Shown here piece by piece: positions 1 through 8,103 of a stretch of 64,000 nt of DNA; position 1 is the stretch's first letter; the number at the start of each line of letters is the position of its first letter. The notes under the pieces were generated by a model. It saw only the letters and a program-made list of their open reading frames with translations. It ran no database searches and was not told the DNA's origin. Made by a program: the position numbers and the translations under genes. Source of the DNA: Aurantimonas marina (GTDB taxonomy: Bacteria > Pseudomonadota > Alphaproteobacteria > Rhizobiales > Rhizobiaceae); NCBI RefSeq assembly GCF_017183135.1, contig NZ_JADDXW010000001.1, forward strand, positions 1-64,000. Reading direction: 5' to 3'.

Positions 1-140
1 GTCCATTCGGACTCCGACTTCAGTACGCGATCTCGGTCCTCCTGCTCGATAAGGCAAGTCGGAGTCTCATCGTCGGCATTGCCGGTGACATCGGTATCGT
101 TGATTGTCCGGCTGACCTTTTCGGTGAAGCTTTCGCTCAC
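1..140 (-). CDS. Partial hypothetical protein, N-terminal part only
   Basis: An open minus-strand frame runs off the left edge without a stop. About 46 codons are visible, and the product is acidic and hydrophilic (it begins VSESFTEKVSRTINDTD). I prefer the GTG start at 140 because GGAG lies about nine bases upstream. An in-frame ATG at 173 is possible but has no ribosome binding site and would run into a tandem repeat. The gene is divergent from the topoisomerase IB gene. I do not recognise the family, and the frame could be spurious because so little of it is visible. Confidence 0.35.
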   Translation of the reverse strand, partial: MSESFTEKVSRTINDTDVTGNADDETPTCLIEQEDRDRVLKSESEW

Positions 141-171
141 AACACCCAACTCCGAACGGCTCCCCAATTCC

Positions 172-209
172 ATTGAATCTTATCACAGTTATTGAATTTT
201 ATCACGTTT
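172..209. repeat. Tandem pair of 19-bp AT-rich repeats
   Basis: Two adjacent copies of ATTGAATnTTATCAC followed by four less conserved bases occupy 172-190 and 191-209 and match at 16 of 19 positions. They lie between the divergent start of the edge gene and the topoisomerase IB promoter. Tandem operator half-sites would be spaced like this, but no regulator can be named. A small CCGAG/CTCGG hairpin follows at about 246-262. Confidence 0.6.
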
Positions 210-310
210 GCATTCCCTTTTTGCACCCAGGCGACCTAAGTCTTTCCGAGCTAAAAACTCGGGTCGTTAGCCGTCCCGTCAAATCGCCGCGGCGGCAGCG
301 GCAGCAGGAG

Positions 311-335
311 GGAACCCGACCGGCGGAGCGGCGTT
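311..335 (+). promoter_or_regulatory. EcfG-type general stress promoter of topoisomerase IB
   Basis: GGAAC (311-315), 16 bases, then CGTT (332-335). This fits the alphaproteobacterial EcfG (PhyR-NepR-EcfG) consensus of GGAAC, 16-17 bases, CGTT. The -10 ends 39 bases before the topoisomerase IB start codon, which suits a short leader. Confidence 0.65.
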
Positions 336-374
336 TCCAAATTCCGAATATCCGGACGATCTCACCTCCGTTTC

Positions 375-1406
375 ATGAACAAGCAGCTCGCCCGCCATGC
401 CGAACGGTTCGGCCTCCGCCTCGTCGAGCCGGAGACCTTCGCGGTCGAACGGCGACGGAACGGCAAGGGGTTTCGCATCTGTTTCGCCACAGGGCAAAAG
501 ATCACCGACAAGACCCTCAAGCAGAGAGTGAAAGCGCTCGCGATACCGCCGGCCTGGACCGATGTGCGGATCTGTCTCGAGTCGAACGGCCATATCCAGG
601 CGATCGGCCGAGACGAGAAGGGCCGGCTGCAATACCGTTATCACGACGAATGGGTAAAGGTGCGCGACGCGGTGAAGACCGAGCGGCTGTTACGTTTCGG
701 CCGCGCCTTGCCGAAACTCCGGCGGACTGTCGACAAGGACCTGCGCCGCAACAAGGTTGATCAGCGCACGACGTCGGCCGTCGCGACGCGGCTGATCGAC
801 GTGACGGCCATGCGTCCCGGCCACGAAAAATATGCCGCTGACGGGGGGCGGGGTGTCGCCTCGTTACGCAAGAAAAACCTTCGGATCGTCAAGAAGGTCG
901 CGGTGCTGAAATTCGTTGGAAAGTCGAACAAGCCGCACCGCATCGAGATCGGTGACGCGCCGCTGGTGCGCTCACTGAAACGAGTGCGAAAGGGCAAGGG
1001 GCAGCGGCTTTTTCGGTTTCCGGGCCAGAAGAAGAAGCAGCGCGAGCTGACCGCGAACCTGCTGAACGACTATCTCCACGAGGCGAGCGGCGTCTCGATT
1101 TCCGCCAAGGACTTCCGCACCTTTCACGGCTCGGCCGAGGCGCTGCGTTTTCTGGTCGAAGAGGCGGGCCCCACCGCAGACACGCCGGCCAAGCGCAAGC
1201 GGGCGGTGGCAGCCGCGATGAAGTCGGTATCGGGGCTGCTGCGCAATACGCCGGCAGTGTCCCGCGCATCCTACGTGCATCCAGCGATCGTCAGCGCATT
1301 CGAGCAGCAGTGGCTTACGCAGGACATTTTGAAGGGCCGCAAGCGCGACGGGCTGACTTGCATCGAAACCGGGCTGATGCGATTCCTGGAAAACACCACG
1401 GCCTAG
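375..1406 (+). CDS. DNA topoisomerase IB
   Basis: Bacterial, poxvirus-like type IB topoisomerase of 343 residues, expected to relax supercoils through a 3'-phosphotyrosyl intermediate without ATP. The catalytic set can be followed: Arg147 in MRPGHEKYA, Lys183 in the FVGKSNKPH strand, Arg248 in KDFRTFHG, and Tyr300 in the ASYVHP motif near the C-terminus. The segment after Arg147 is divergent: the family usually reads about GNExYA followed by NGSFG, whereas here it is GHEKYAADGGRG. No clear Shine-Dalgarno precedes the ATG. An EcfG-type promoter lies 40 bases upstream, so expression is probably part of the general stress response. It converges with the patatin gene 13 bases downstream. Confidence 0.88.
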   Translation: MNKQLARHAERFGLRLVEPETFAVERRRNGKGFRICFATGQKITDKTLKQRVKALAIPPAWTDVRICLESNGHIQAIGRDEKGRLQYRYHDEWVKVRDAVKTERLLRFGRALPKLRRTVDKDLRRNKVDQRTTSAVATRLIDVTAMRPGHEKYAADGGRGVASLRKKNLRIVKKVAVLKFVGKSNKPHRIEIGDAPLVRSLKRVRKGKGQRLFRFPGQKKKQRELTANLLNDYLHEASGVSISAKDFRTFHGSAEALRFLVEEAGPTADTPAKRKRAVAAAMKSVSGLLRNTPAVSRASYVHPAIVSAFEQQWLTQDILKGRKRDGLTCIETGLMRFLENTTA

Positions 1407-1419
1407 AACAATGGATGCG

Positions 1420-2298
1420 TCAACCGGCCAGCATCCGCGCTGCGGCATCCGCTCCGCTCCTGCCCGGTTCCATCTTCCCGGACAGCAGACGATCGAGCGC
1501 GCGTTTCGTTTCCTCCTTGAACGAGGCCGTCTCCTCGAGGATCTGCCGCGTGCGCAGGAAATCGAGTACCCGGTAGGCCAGAACAGGCGGCCGCAGCAGC
1601 AGATCGGGTGGGCACATCCGCAATTTGGATTCTGTGATCGACTGCATCATCAGCTGCGAGGCACCGAACATCGCCTCCATCTGCGTCGGCATAGTGTCGC
1701 CGCTGCCCACCGGACCGCCATTGACGTCGACCGCGACGACAATGGCGGCCTTGCCCCGCACCCGGTCGAAAGGCAGCGGATTGAAGATGCCGCCGTCGAT
1801 CAGCACCTTGCCGTCCCTACGAACCGGACGGAACACGGCGGGGATCGCCGCCGAGGCCGCCAAAGCACTGATCAGGCTGCCACTGTGGAGTTCGCACTCG
1901 GTGCGGGCATAAAAGTCTGTCGTCATCACACCGAGGGGTATTTGCAGGCGCTCGAAGGTCGGTGGCAGATCGGCAGGCAGGAAGACGGACAACACGCGCT
2001 CGGCATCGAAGGGACCGAAGCGTAGCGCTCCGTCGATCATGAAGTCCTGGAAGGGCGTGGGCCGGGTACGCCACAGCCGGGACAACACCAGCCGCTTGCG
2101 GGCAAAGCTTTCGAGAGCGAAGGCGCGCAGCTCGGCGCCGCTCATGCCGGCGGCATAACCCGCACCCATGATCGCGCCGATCGAGGAACCGACGATCCGC
2201 TTCGGCCGCACGCCGAGTTCATCGAGCGCCTCGATTACATGGATATGGGCGATGCCACGGGCACCGCCTCCCCCAAGCGCCAGCGCGAAGTCGCTCAC
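1420..2298 (-). CDS. Patatin-like phospholipase family protein
   Basis: Predicted acyl hydrolase of 292 residues, of the RssA/patatin class. The glycine-rich oxyanion loop GGGGARG lies at residues 9-15, the nucleophile Ser39 in GSSIG, and the dyad aspartate in LIDGGIFNPLP. I chose the GTG at 2298 because it falls five bases after the stop of the upstream M16 gene and places the first strand (SDFALAL) at the N-terminus. A longer frame up to 2364 would overlap the M16 gene. There is no signal peptide, so it is probably cytoplasmic. It is likely the last gene of the M16 operon. The lipid substrate is unknown. Confidence 0.82.
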   Translation of the reverse strand: MSDFALALGGGGARGIAHIHVIEALDELGVRPKRIVGSSIGAIMGAGYAAGMSGAELRAFALESFARKRLVLSRLWRTRPTPFQDFMIDGALRFGPFDAERVLSVFLPADLPPTFERLQIPLGVMTTDFYARTECELHSGSLISALAASAAIPAVFRPVRRDGKVLIDGGIFNPLPFDRVRGKAAIVVAVDVNGGPVGSGDTMPTQMEAMFGASQLMMQSITESKLRMCPPDLLLRPPVLAYRVLDFLRTRQILEETASFKEETKRALDRLLSGKMEPGRSGADAAARMLAG

Positions 2299-2302
2299 GC
2301 CG

Positions 2303-3661
2303 TCAGGCCCCGGCTGGACCGACGGTGATGACCGTGGGCTCAACCGAGAGCAGCTTGCGCGCAATCTGTTTCACCTCTTCCATCGTCACGGCGTCGATAA
2401 TCGCCTCGCGGCGATCGATATAGTCATTGCCGAGATCGTCGAGCTGAATTCCCACGAGCGTCGAGGCGATTGCCAGCGACGAGTCGAGATTGCGGATGGC
2501 GTACGAGCCCTTGACATAGGCCTTTGCCTTGGCGAGTTCCTCCTTGCTCGGACCTTCCTCGGACATGCGCTTCAGCTCGTCACGGATGATCTCGATGCTT
2601 TCGGCCGCCTTGTCGGAGCGGGTCGCAGTGCTCGCGCCAAGCACCGCGGCATGATCGTAGCTGGCCAACCAGGAGCCAGCGCCATAGGCAAGACCACGCT
2701 TCTCGCGAATCTCCGTATAAAGACGCGAGGTGAACGAGCCGCCACCGAGGATGTGATTCATCAGATAGGCCGCGAAGAACTCCTCGTCGTCCCGCATGAC
2801 GCCGGGAAGCGCGAACTGGATCGCCGTTTGCGGTACATCGAGCTCGACAGCGACGGTCTTGCCGGTCACCGGTTCGGTCTGTGCAATCGGCTTCAGGGTG
2901 GCCGTTTTCGGCAAGGCGCCGAAGACCTCGTCGAGGCGTTTGCCGAGCTGTTCGGGACTGATCGCGCCGACGACCCCGACATAAAGGTTGTCCCTGGCGA
3001 AATTCTTGTTGCGGAAGGCCCTCAGATCATCCGCCGTCACGGTGTCGAGGCTTTCAACCGTGCCCTCCGTCGGGCGTGAATAGGGGTGCCCGGCGAAGAC
3101 GGTCTCGCGGAATGCCTTGCCCGCAAGCTCGCCCGGATCATTCTGGTCGGCAACGATACTGGCTTTGATCTGGCCGCGGATGCGCGCCACCGGCTCCTCG
3201 TCGAAACGCGGATCGTTGACCGACAGCTTCAGGAGATCGAAGGCATCGTCCTCAAACTCCACGATGGTGCGGAAGTTGCCGGAGAAATTGTCGAGGCTGG
3301 CGTCATAGCTCAGCGAGACACCGAGATCGTCGAGACGTGCCTGAAATGCACGACTGTCGATCTCGCCGGCGCCCTCGTCGAGAAGGCCTGACATCAAATT
3401 GGCGGTGCCTTCGTTTCCCTCTGGATCTTGGGTCGAGCCGGCGCCCTTGAAGGCAAATTTCATGGCAATCAAGGGATTGGTATAGTCCTCGACGAGCAGG
3501 GCCTTGATACCGCCGGGGCTCGTCACTTCCTGGATTTCGACGGCACCGACCGGGCCGAGCGAGGCAAACGAAAGCCCCAGCGACAGGGTCAGGGCGGCGA
3601 TGGCGCCGGATAATGGCTTGGCGAATGGCTTCAACGGTTTTTTCCTTCCGCGATGCGACAA
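2303..3661 (-). CDS. M16 family peptidase-like protein, non-catalytic subunit
   Basis: 452 residues with an N-terminal hydrophobic export segment (about residues 17-40). It has the M16 fold, including the substrate-binding Arg/Tyr region (IREKRGLAYGAGSW), but the zinc motif HxxEH is missing; the equivalent helix reads ANLMSGLLDEGA. It starts one base after the stop of the catalytic M16 gene, so the two are translationally coupled. M16 proteins often work as heterodimers with one active and one binding subunit, as in the mitochondrial processing peptidase. A periplasmic complex with its neighbour is therefore the likely role. The missing ligands look like a family trait, because the frame is intact. 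Confidence 0.85.
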   Translation of the reverse strand: MSHRGRKKPLKPFAKPLSGAIAALTLSLGLSFASLGPVGAVEIQEVTSPGGIKALLVEDYTNPLIAMKFAFKGAGSTQDPEGNEGTANLMSGLLDEGAGEIDSRAFQARLDDLGVSLSYDASLDNFSGNFRTIVEFEDDAFDLLKLSVNDPRFDEEPVARIRGQIKASIVADQNDPGELAGKAFRETVFAGHPYSRPTEGTVESLDTVTADDLRAFRNKNFARDNLYVGVVGAISPEQLGKRLDEVFGALPKTATLKPIAQTEPVTGKTVAVELDVPQTAIQFALPGVMRDDEEFFAAYLMNHILGGGSFTSRLYTEIREKRGLAYGAGSWLASYDHAAVLGASTATRSDKAAESIEIIRDELKRMSEEGPSKEELAKAKAYVKGSYAIRNLDSSLAIASTLVGIQLDDLGNDYIDRREAIIDAVTMEEVKQIARKLLSVEPTVITVGPAGA

Positions 3662-3662
3662 A

Positions 3663-5075
3663 TCAGGAGCGGGTCTCGGCGCCTGGCTCCGGCAGGAGGT
3701 AGCCGGTCACCGAGCGCTTCGGCTGGAGATATTTGCGTGCCGCCGCAGTGACGTCCTCGACGGTGACCGCCTCGATCCGCTCGGGCCAGCCCTCGACATC
3801 GGCAATGGTACGGCCGGTCGAGAGCGCCGCCGCGTATCGCCGCGCCATCGAGGTCTGGCTGTCGCGCTGGTAGATGACGTCCTTGCGGACCCGGTTCCTG
3901 GCGCGCTCCAGCTCCTCTTCGGTGATGCCCTTTTCGACGATGCGGTCGATTTCGGCGTCGATCGCCGTCTCGATCGCGTCAAGGGTCGCCTCGCCGCGCG
4001 GCATGCCGTAGACGACGAATTGCCCCTCTTCCAGCGCCGTTCCGGCGTAATGGGCACCGGCGCTGGCCGCGATCGCCTTGTCGACGACGAGGCTGCGGTA
4101 CAGCCGGCTAGTGGTGCCGCCGCCGAGGACGTCGGCCAAGACATCGAGCGCTTCGGCCTCACCCGGCTGGGCGGTCGTATCGGAGGGCGCGAGATAGGTC
4201 CGTTGCATCGACGGCTGGGTGACGCGCGCGTCGGTCAGCGTCACCGTCCGCGCGGCTAGCGGCTCGGGCTCGACCGGCCGGACGCGCTCTCCCGGCTCGG
4301 CGCGGCGCGCGACCTTGCCATAGGTCTTTTCGGCCAGCCGACGGACTTCGGCCTCTGTCACGTCGCCGGCGATCAGCAGGATCGCATTGTTGGGCGTATA
4401 ATATTTGTCGTAGAAGGCGATAGCGCCGTCCCGCGACAGCGCCTCGATCTCCGAGCGCCAGCCGATCACCGGATCGCCATAGGGGCTGTTCTGAAACAGC
4501 GCCGCCTGGACGGCTTCGGAGAGCTGCGAGCCGGGATCGTTGTCGACGCGCGACCGGCGCTCTTCCAGAATAACGTCGCGCTCGGGGGCCACCGTTTCCT
4601 CGGAAAGGACGAGGTTCTCCATCCGGTCCGCCTCGAAGGTCATGACCATTTCCAGCGCATCCGCCGGAACCTGCTGATAATAGCCGGTATAGTCCGAGGT
4701 GGTGAAGGCGTTCTCCTGGCCGCCGATCTCGGCGACGGCCCGCGAGAAGGTTCCTTCCGGGTTGGTCTTGGTGCCCTTGAACATCAAATGCTCGAAGAAG
4801 TGGGCGATGCCGCTTTCGCCGGGCGCCTCGTCCGCCGCGCCGACCTTGTAGTAGAGCATCTGGGTCACGACCGGGGCGCGATGGTCGGGCAGGACCACGA
4901 CCTGCAGCCCGTTGTCGAGCATGAAGGTCGAAAGCGCGGCGGCCTTCTCCGTCGTGGCCTGCTGCGTCGCGGCCTCGGCCTTCGGTGCGGCCACCGTCTC
5001 GGCACGGGCCGCGAGCGGCAAAGCGAATGCGACGGCGAGAGCCGAAAGGCCGATCTGGCGCGGGAAAAGCTTCAT
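3663..5075 (-). CDS. Periplasmic M16 family zinc metallopeptidase
   Basis: 470 residues with a signal peptide ending about ARA at residues 23-25. The inverted zinc motif HFFEH lies at residues 92-96 and the third ligand is probably Glu172 in ILEERR, 76 residues later as is usual for pitrilysin-type enzymes. The gene is followed after one base by the inactive M16 paralogue and then by the patatin gene, forming a three-gene operon. The upstream intergenic region carries a dyad at 5140-5153. The natural substrate is unknown; export and degradation of peptides or misfolded envelope proteins is a reasonable guess. Confidence 0.9.
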   Translation of the reverse strand: MKLFPRQIGLSALAVAFALPLAARAETVAAPKAEAATQQATTEKAAALSTFMLDNGLQVVVLPDHRAPVVTQMLYYKVGAADEAPGESGIAHFFEHLMFKGTKTNPEGTFSRAVAEIGGQENAFTTSDYTGYYQQVPADALEMVMTFEADRMENLVLSEETVAPERDVILEERRSRVDNDPGSQLSEAVQAALFQNSPYGDPVIGWRSEIEALSRDGAIAFYDKYYTPNNAILLIAGDVTEAEVRRLAEKTYGKVARRAEPGERVRPVEPEPLAARTVTLTDARVTQPSMQRTYLAPSDTTAQPGEAEALDVLADVLGGGTTSRLYRSLVVDKAIAASAGAHYAGTALEEGQFVVYGMPRGEATLDAIETAIDAEIDRIVEKGITEEELERARNRVRKDVIYQRDSQTSMARRYAAALSTGRTIADVEGWPERIEAVTVEDVTAAARKYLQPKRSVTGYLLPEPGAETRS

Positions 5076-5139
5076 CGTTCGGTCTGGTCCTCGTTCGACG
5101 GGGCTGGTCAGGAAAGCCCGGACTATGACGGATCGCAGG

Positions 5140-5153
5140 AATTGGGGCCAATT
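5140..5153. promoter_or_regulatory. Dyad AATTGG-GG-CCAATT upstream of the M16 operon
   Basis: Perfect six-base arms separated by two bases, about 65 bases upstream of the M16 start in the gap after rsmD. It may be a repressor site. No factor can be assigned. Confidence 0.3.
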
Positions 5154-5183
5154 ACGGTTTAGTTAGGTCGCCGGGTTCAAGGA

Positions 5184-5744
5184 TCACAGCTGCGGCGTGG
5201 CCAGAAAGCGCAAGACCGTGTCGCCCATGGCGCGTTGCTCTTCCAGCATGAAACCCTCCGGCGTCTCGAACGGGGCCGAGACCGCATCCTCGACCACGGC
5301 GAGCGCGCCCTGCTTCAGCCAGCCGCCGTCGCGGGCGGAGACCAGCGCCGCCTCGCCGAGCCGCTTGCCGTAGGGCGGGTCGGCGAACAGGCAGGAGAAC
5401 GGCTCCATCGTTCCGACGCCGCCGAGCCGCGTCGCGTCGCGCCGGAAGATCTTCGACCGCCCCTGCAGCCCGAAGGCCTCGACATTCTCGCGCACGAGCC
5501 CCCGGCCCTCGACGCCCTCCTCGACGAAGAGGCAAAAGCGGGCGCCGCGCGACAAGGCTTCCAGCCCCAGCGCCCCGGTGCCCGCGAACAGATCGAGCAC
5601 CCGCGCCCCGTCGAGCGTGAAGCCGCGCCGGTGGGCCAGCATGTTGAACAGGGTCTCGCGGTTGCGATCCGTGGTCGGGCGGGTCGCGTCGGTTTTCGGC
5701 GTCGCCAGGCGGCGGCCGCGAAATTCACCGCCGACGATGCGCAT
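5184..5744 (-). CDS. rsmD: 16S rRNA (guanine966-N2)-methyltransferase RsmD
   Basis: 186 residues, the normal length for RsmD, which methylates G966 of 16S rRNA on 30S assembly intermediates. It opens with MRIVGGEFRGRRL, the family start. The SAM-binding loop is DLFAGTGALGLEALSRGA, and the catalytic N2-guanine methylase motif is ADPPY. It begins six bases after the rluB stop, so the two rRNA-modifying enzymes are probably co-transcribed. Confidence 0.95.
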   Translation of the reverse strand: MRIVGGEFRGRRLATPKTDATRPTTDRNRETLFNMLAHRRGFTLDGARVLDLFAGTGALGLEALSRGARFCLFVEEGVEGRGLVRENVEAFGLQGRSKIFRRDATRLGGVGTMEPFSCLFADPPYGKRLGEAALVSARDGGWLKQGALAVVEDAVSAPFETPEGFMLEEQRAMGDTVLRFLATPQL

Positions 5745-5750
5745 CGCGGC

Positions 5751-7400
5751 TCAGCCCTTGCGCGGTGGTCGCGGGCCGCGCGGCCTGTCGCCGCCCTCCC
5801 GCCCGGTCGAACCGGCGCCGGCCGACGGCCTGCCCGCGCCTCCCGGCCCCCGGCGCTGCGGCCGATCCTGGGCCGCCAGCCCCTTCTTCGTGCCCTGCGG
5901 CCGGGCGCCCGGCGCCATCCAGACATTGGCCGAACGCTTGCCCTCCCCGAACGGCTTCTTGCTCGCCGGCTTGTCGCCGTCGGCAGACGCCGCGCCGCGG
6001 TCGCCATAGGGCTTCTTCGGACCGTCAAAGCGCTTGCCGGCATCGCCTCGCTCCGGCCTGTCCGGCCGGTCGCCGCGCTGCGGTCGCGGCGCGCGTGTAT
6101 CCAGGCGGCCGAGGACATCCTCGCGCTTGGCCTCGCGGGTGCGCTTCTTGTTCGGCGCCGTCTCGCTCGCCGAAATCCAGTCGCCGCGCTTGACGGGCCG
6201 CAAATCCTCGGTCGGCTGCTCTGCCTCGACCGGCTTGTTGGAGAAGGGCTTGGCGACCGGCGCGTCGAAATCGGCGCCGGCCTCCTCGATCAGGCGATCG
6301 CCGAGCTGGTCGCGCAGCGTCCGGCCCTTGATTTCCTGCACCGAGCCCTCGGGGAGATCACCCAGCTGGAAGGGGCCGAAGGAGAGCCGGATCAGGCGAT
6401 TCACGTCCAGGCCGAGATGGGCGAGGACGCGCTTGACCTCGCGGTTCTTGCCTTCACGCAGGCCCAGCGTCAGCCAGACATTGGAGCCCTGCTCGCGGTC
6501 GAGAGTGGCCTCGATCGCGCCATAGAAGACGCCGTCGATGGCGATGCCCTGACGCAACTCGTCGAGACGCGCCTGGTCGATCGCGCCATGGGCGCGCACC
6601 CGGTAGCGGCGCAACCAGCCGGTTGCCGGCAGTTCGAGGATTCGCGCCAGACCTCCGTCATTGGTCAGGAGCAGCAGGCCCTCGGTGGTGATATCGAGCC
6701 GGCCGACGGTGAGGACGCGCGGCATATCCTTCGGCAACCGCTCGAAAACAGTCGGACGCCCTTCCGGATCGCGGTTCGTCGTCACCGTTCCGGCCGGCTT
6801 GTGGAACAGCCACAACCGCGTGCGCTCGATCGCCGGCAGCGGTGCGCCGTCGATCTCGATCCGGTCGGCTGCGGTCACGTCCAGCGCCGGCGTGTCGAGC
6901 AGCTTGCCATTCACCCGCACCCGACCGTCGGCGATCATGCCCTCGGCGTCGCGGCGCGAGGCAATCCCCGCCCGCGCCAGCCGCCGGGCGATCCGCATCT
7001 TGCCCGGCATCGCGGCGTCCGCGTCGGCTCGTGCCGGCCGATCCGTCCGCGGCGGCCGCCCGCCTTTGTCCGCGTGCCTTGGCTGGCGCTCGGCGCTTTT
7101 GGAATCGTGATCGAGCCGCCCATAGCTGCGAGGCTTCGAGGCCATGCCTTCGCCGCTTCCGCTCCGAGGCCCGCCATGGGAGACCATCCCCCGGCTGCGC
7201 GGCGTGAATGGCTTATCTGACGAGGGACGCTCGCCGCGTGGCTGGCCGGCGTCCGGCCGATCCCCGGTCGGGGCCTCAACGCGCGACCGGAAGGGGCGTT
7301 TTTCACCGCCGCCGCCACCCTTGCCGCCGCGCGCACCGCTGCCACTACCCGGTTTGCGGCCGCGGCCTTTCCTGTCGTCGCCGTTCGTCGTATCGCTCAT
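5751..7400 (-). CDS. rluB: 23S rRNA pseudouridine synthase, RluB/RsuA family, with long disordered extensions
   Basis: 549 residues. The S4 RNA-binding domain covers about residues 135-192 and the catalytic domain has Asp236 in GRLDITTEG, followed by LLLLTNDG. The family normally has 230-300 residues. Here about 130 residues rich in Gly, Arg and Lys precede the S4 domain, and a longer basic low-complexity tail follows the catalytic domain. These tails probably add RNA or ribosome affinity. The closest characterised relative is RluB, which modifies U2605 of 23S rRNA. It is divergent from tadA across about 200 bases and is followed by rsmD. Confidence 0.88.
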   Translation of the reverse strand: MSDTTNGDDRKGRGRKPGSGSGARGGKGGGGGEKRPFRSRVEAPTGDRPDAGQPRGERPSSDKPFTPRSRGMVSHGGPRSGSGEGMASKPRSYGRLDHDSKSAERQPRHADKGGRPPRTDRPARADADAAMPGKMRIARRLARAGIASRRDAEGMIADGRVRVNGKLLDTPALDVTAADRIEIDGAPLPAIERTRLWLFHKPAGTVTTNRDPEGRPTVFERLPKDMPRVLTVGRLDITTEGLLLLTNDGGLARILELPATGWLRRYRVRAHGAIDQARLDELRQGIAIDGVFYGAIEATLDREQGSNVWLTLGLREGKNREVKRVLAHLGLDVNRLIRLSFGPFQLGDLPEGSVQEIKGRTLRDQLGDRLIEEAGADFDAPVAKPFSNKPVEAEQPTEDLRPVKRGDWISASETAPNKKRTREAKREDVLGRLDTRAPRPQRGDRPDRPERGDAGKRFDGPKKPYGDRGAASADGDKPASKKPFGEGKRSANVWMAPGARPQGTKKGLAAQDRPQRRGPGGAGRPSAGAGSTGREGGDRPRGPRPPRKG

Positions 7401-7598
7401 GCCATTGCCTTTGCTGCGGCGGACCCTGGCCTGGGGAACCCCTCAGATCGAGAAACGCGCCCTTGTCCGGCATGCCGGATCGGCTAAAAAACCGGTCTCA
7501 GGCGCGGCGAGGGGCTCGACGATGCGTCTAGCCGATCCGCGCACCGGCCGTGGATCGCTCTAACAGGTCGTTACCCCCGGAGCGAGAGGAACCCGGCC

Positions 7599-8045
7599 GT
7601 GGCCAATCAGAATTTCATGGACGTCGCGCTCAAGGAAGCCCGCGACGCGGCCGAACGCGGCGAGACGCCGGTCGGCGCAGTCGTCGTACGGGCCGGGAAA
7701 ATCCTCGCCCGGGCGGGCAACGAAACGCGCGCGCGTAACGATCCGACCGCCCATGCCGAAATCCTCGTTATTCGAGAAACCGCGATGGCACTCGGCTCCG
7801 AACGGCTGCCGGACTGCGATCTCTATGTCACGCTCGAGCCCTGTGCCATGTGCGCGGCGGCAATCTCCTTCGCGCGCATCCGGCGGCTTTACTTCGGCGC
7901 CGGCGACCCGAAGGGCGGCGCCGTCGAGGCGGGGCCACGGTTCTTCAGCCAGCCGACCTGCCACCATGCACCGGACGTCTACGCGGGGATCGCGGAAAGC
8001 GCGAGCGCCTCGATCCTGCGCGAATTCTTTCGCGCCAGACGCTGA
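7599..8045 (+). CDS. tadA: tRNA-specific adenosine deaminase TadA
   Basis: 148 residues. Converts A34 to inosine in tRNA-Arg(ACG), a zinc-dependent reaction. The cytidine-deaminase-type active site is clear: His52-Ala-Glu54, where Glu is the proton shuttle, and the zinc cysteines 82 and 85 in PCAMC. A GAGAG-type ribosome binding site lies upstream of the ATG. Divergent from rluB and convergent with the lipoprotein gene, a common arrangement of the rluB-tadA pair in Rhizobiales. Confidence 0.94.
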   Translation: MANQNFMDVALKEARDAAERGETPVGAVVVRAGKILARAGNETRARNDPTAHAEILVIRETAMALGSERLPDCDLYVTLEPCAMCAAAISFARIRRLYFGAGDPKGGAVEAGPRFFSQPTCHHAPDVYAGIAESASASILREFFRARR

Positions 8046-8103
8046 GACCGACAGGCCGCAAAACGTCAAGGCCAGATGCGGCTCCAGCGCTTCGCCCAGG
8101 CGA

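Noticed and set aside
2303..3661. M16 gene without HxxEH as a pseudogene
   Set aside because: The frame is intact and full length, and paired inactive M16 subunits are a known arrangement.
5235..7220. 661-codon plus-strand frame over rsmD and rluB
   Set aside because: Arginine/alanine-rich shadow of two clearly identified genes on the other strand.
7434..7459. EcfG promoter upstream of tadA
   Set aside because: GGAAC is followed at 16 bases by CGCG rather than CGTT.
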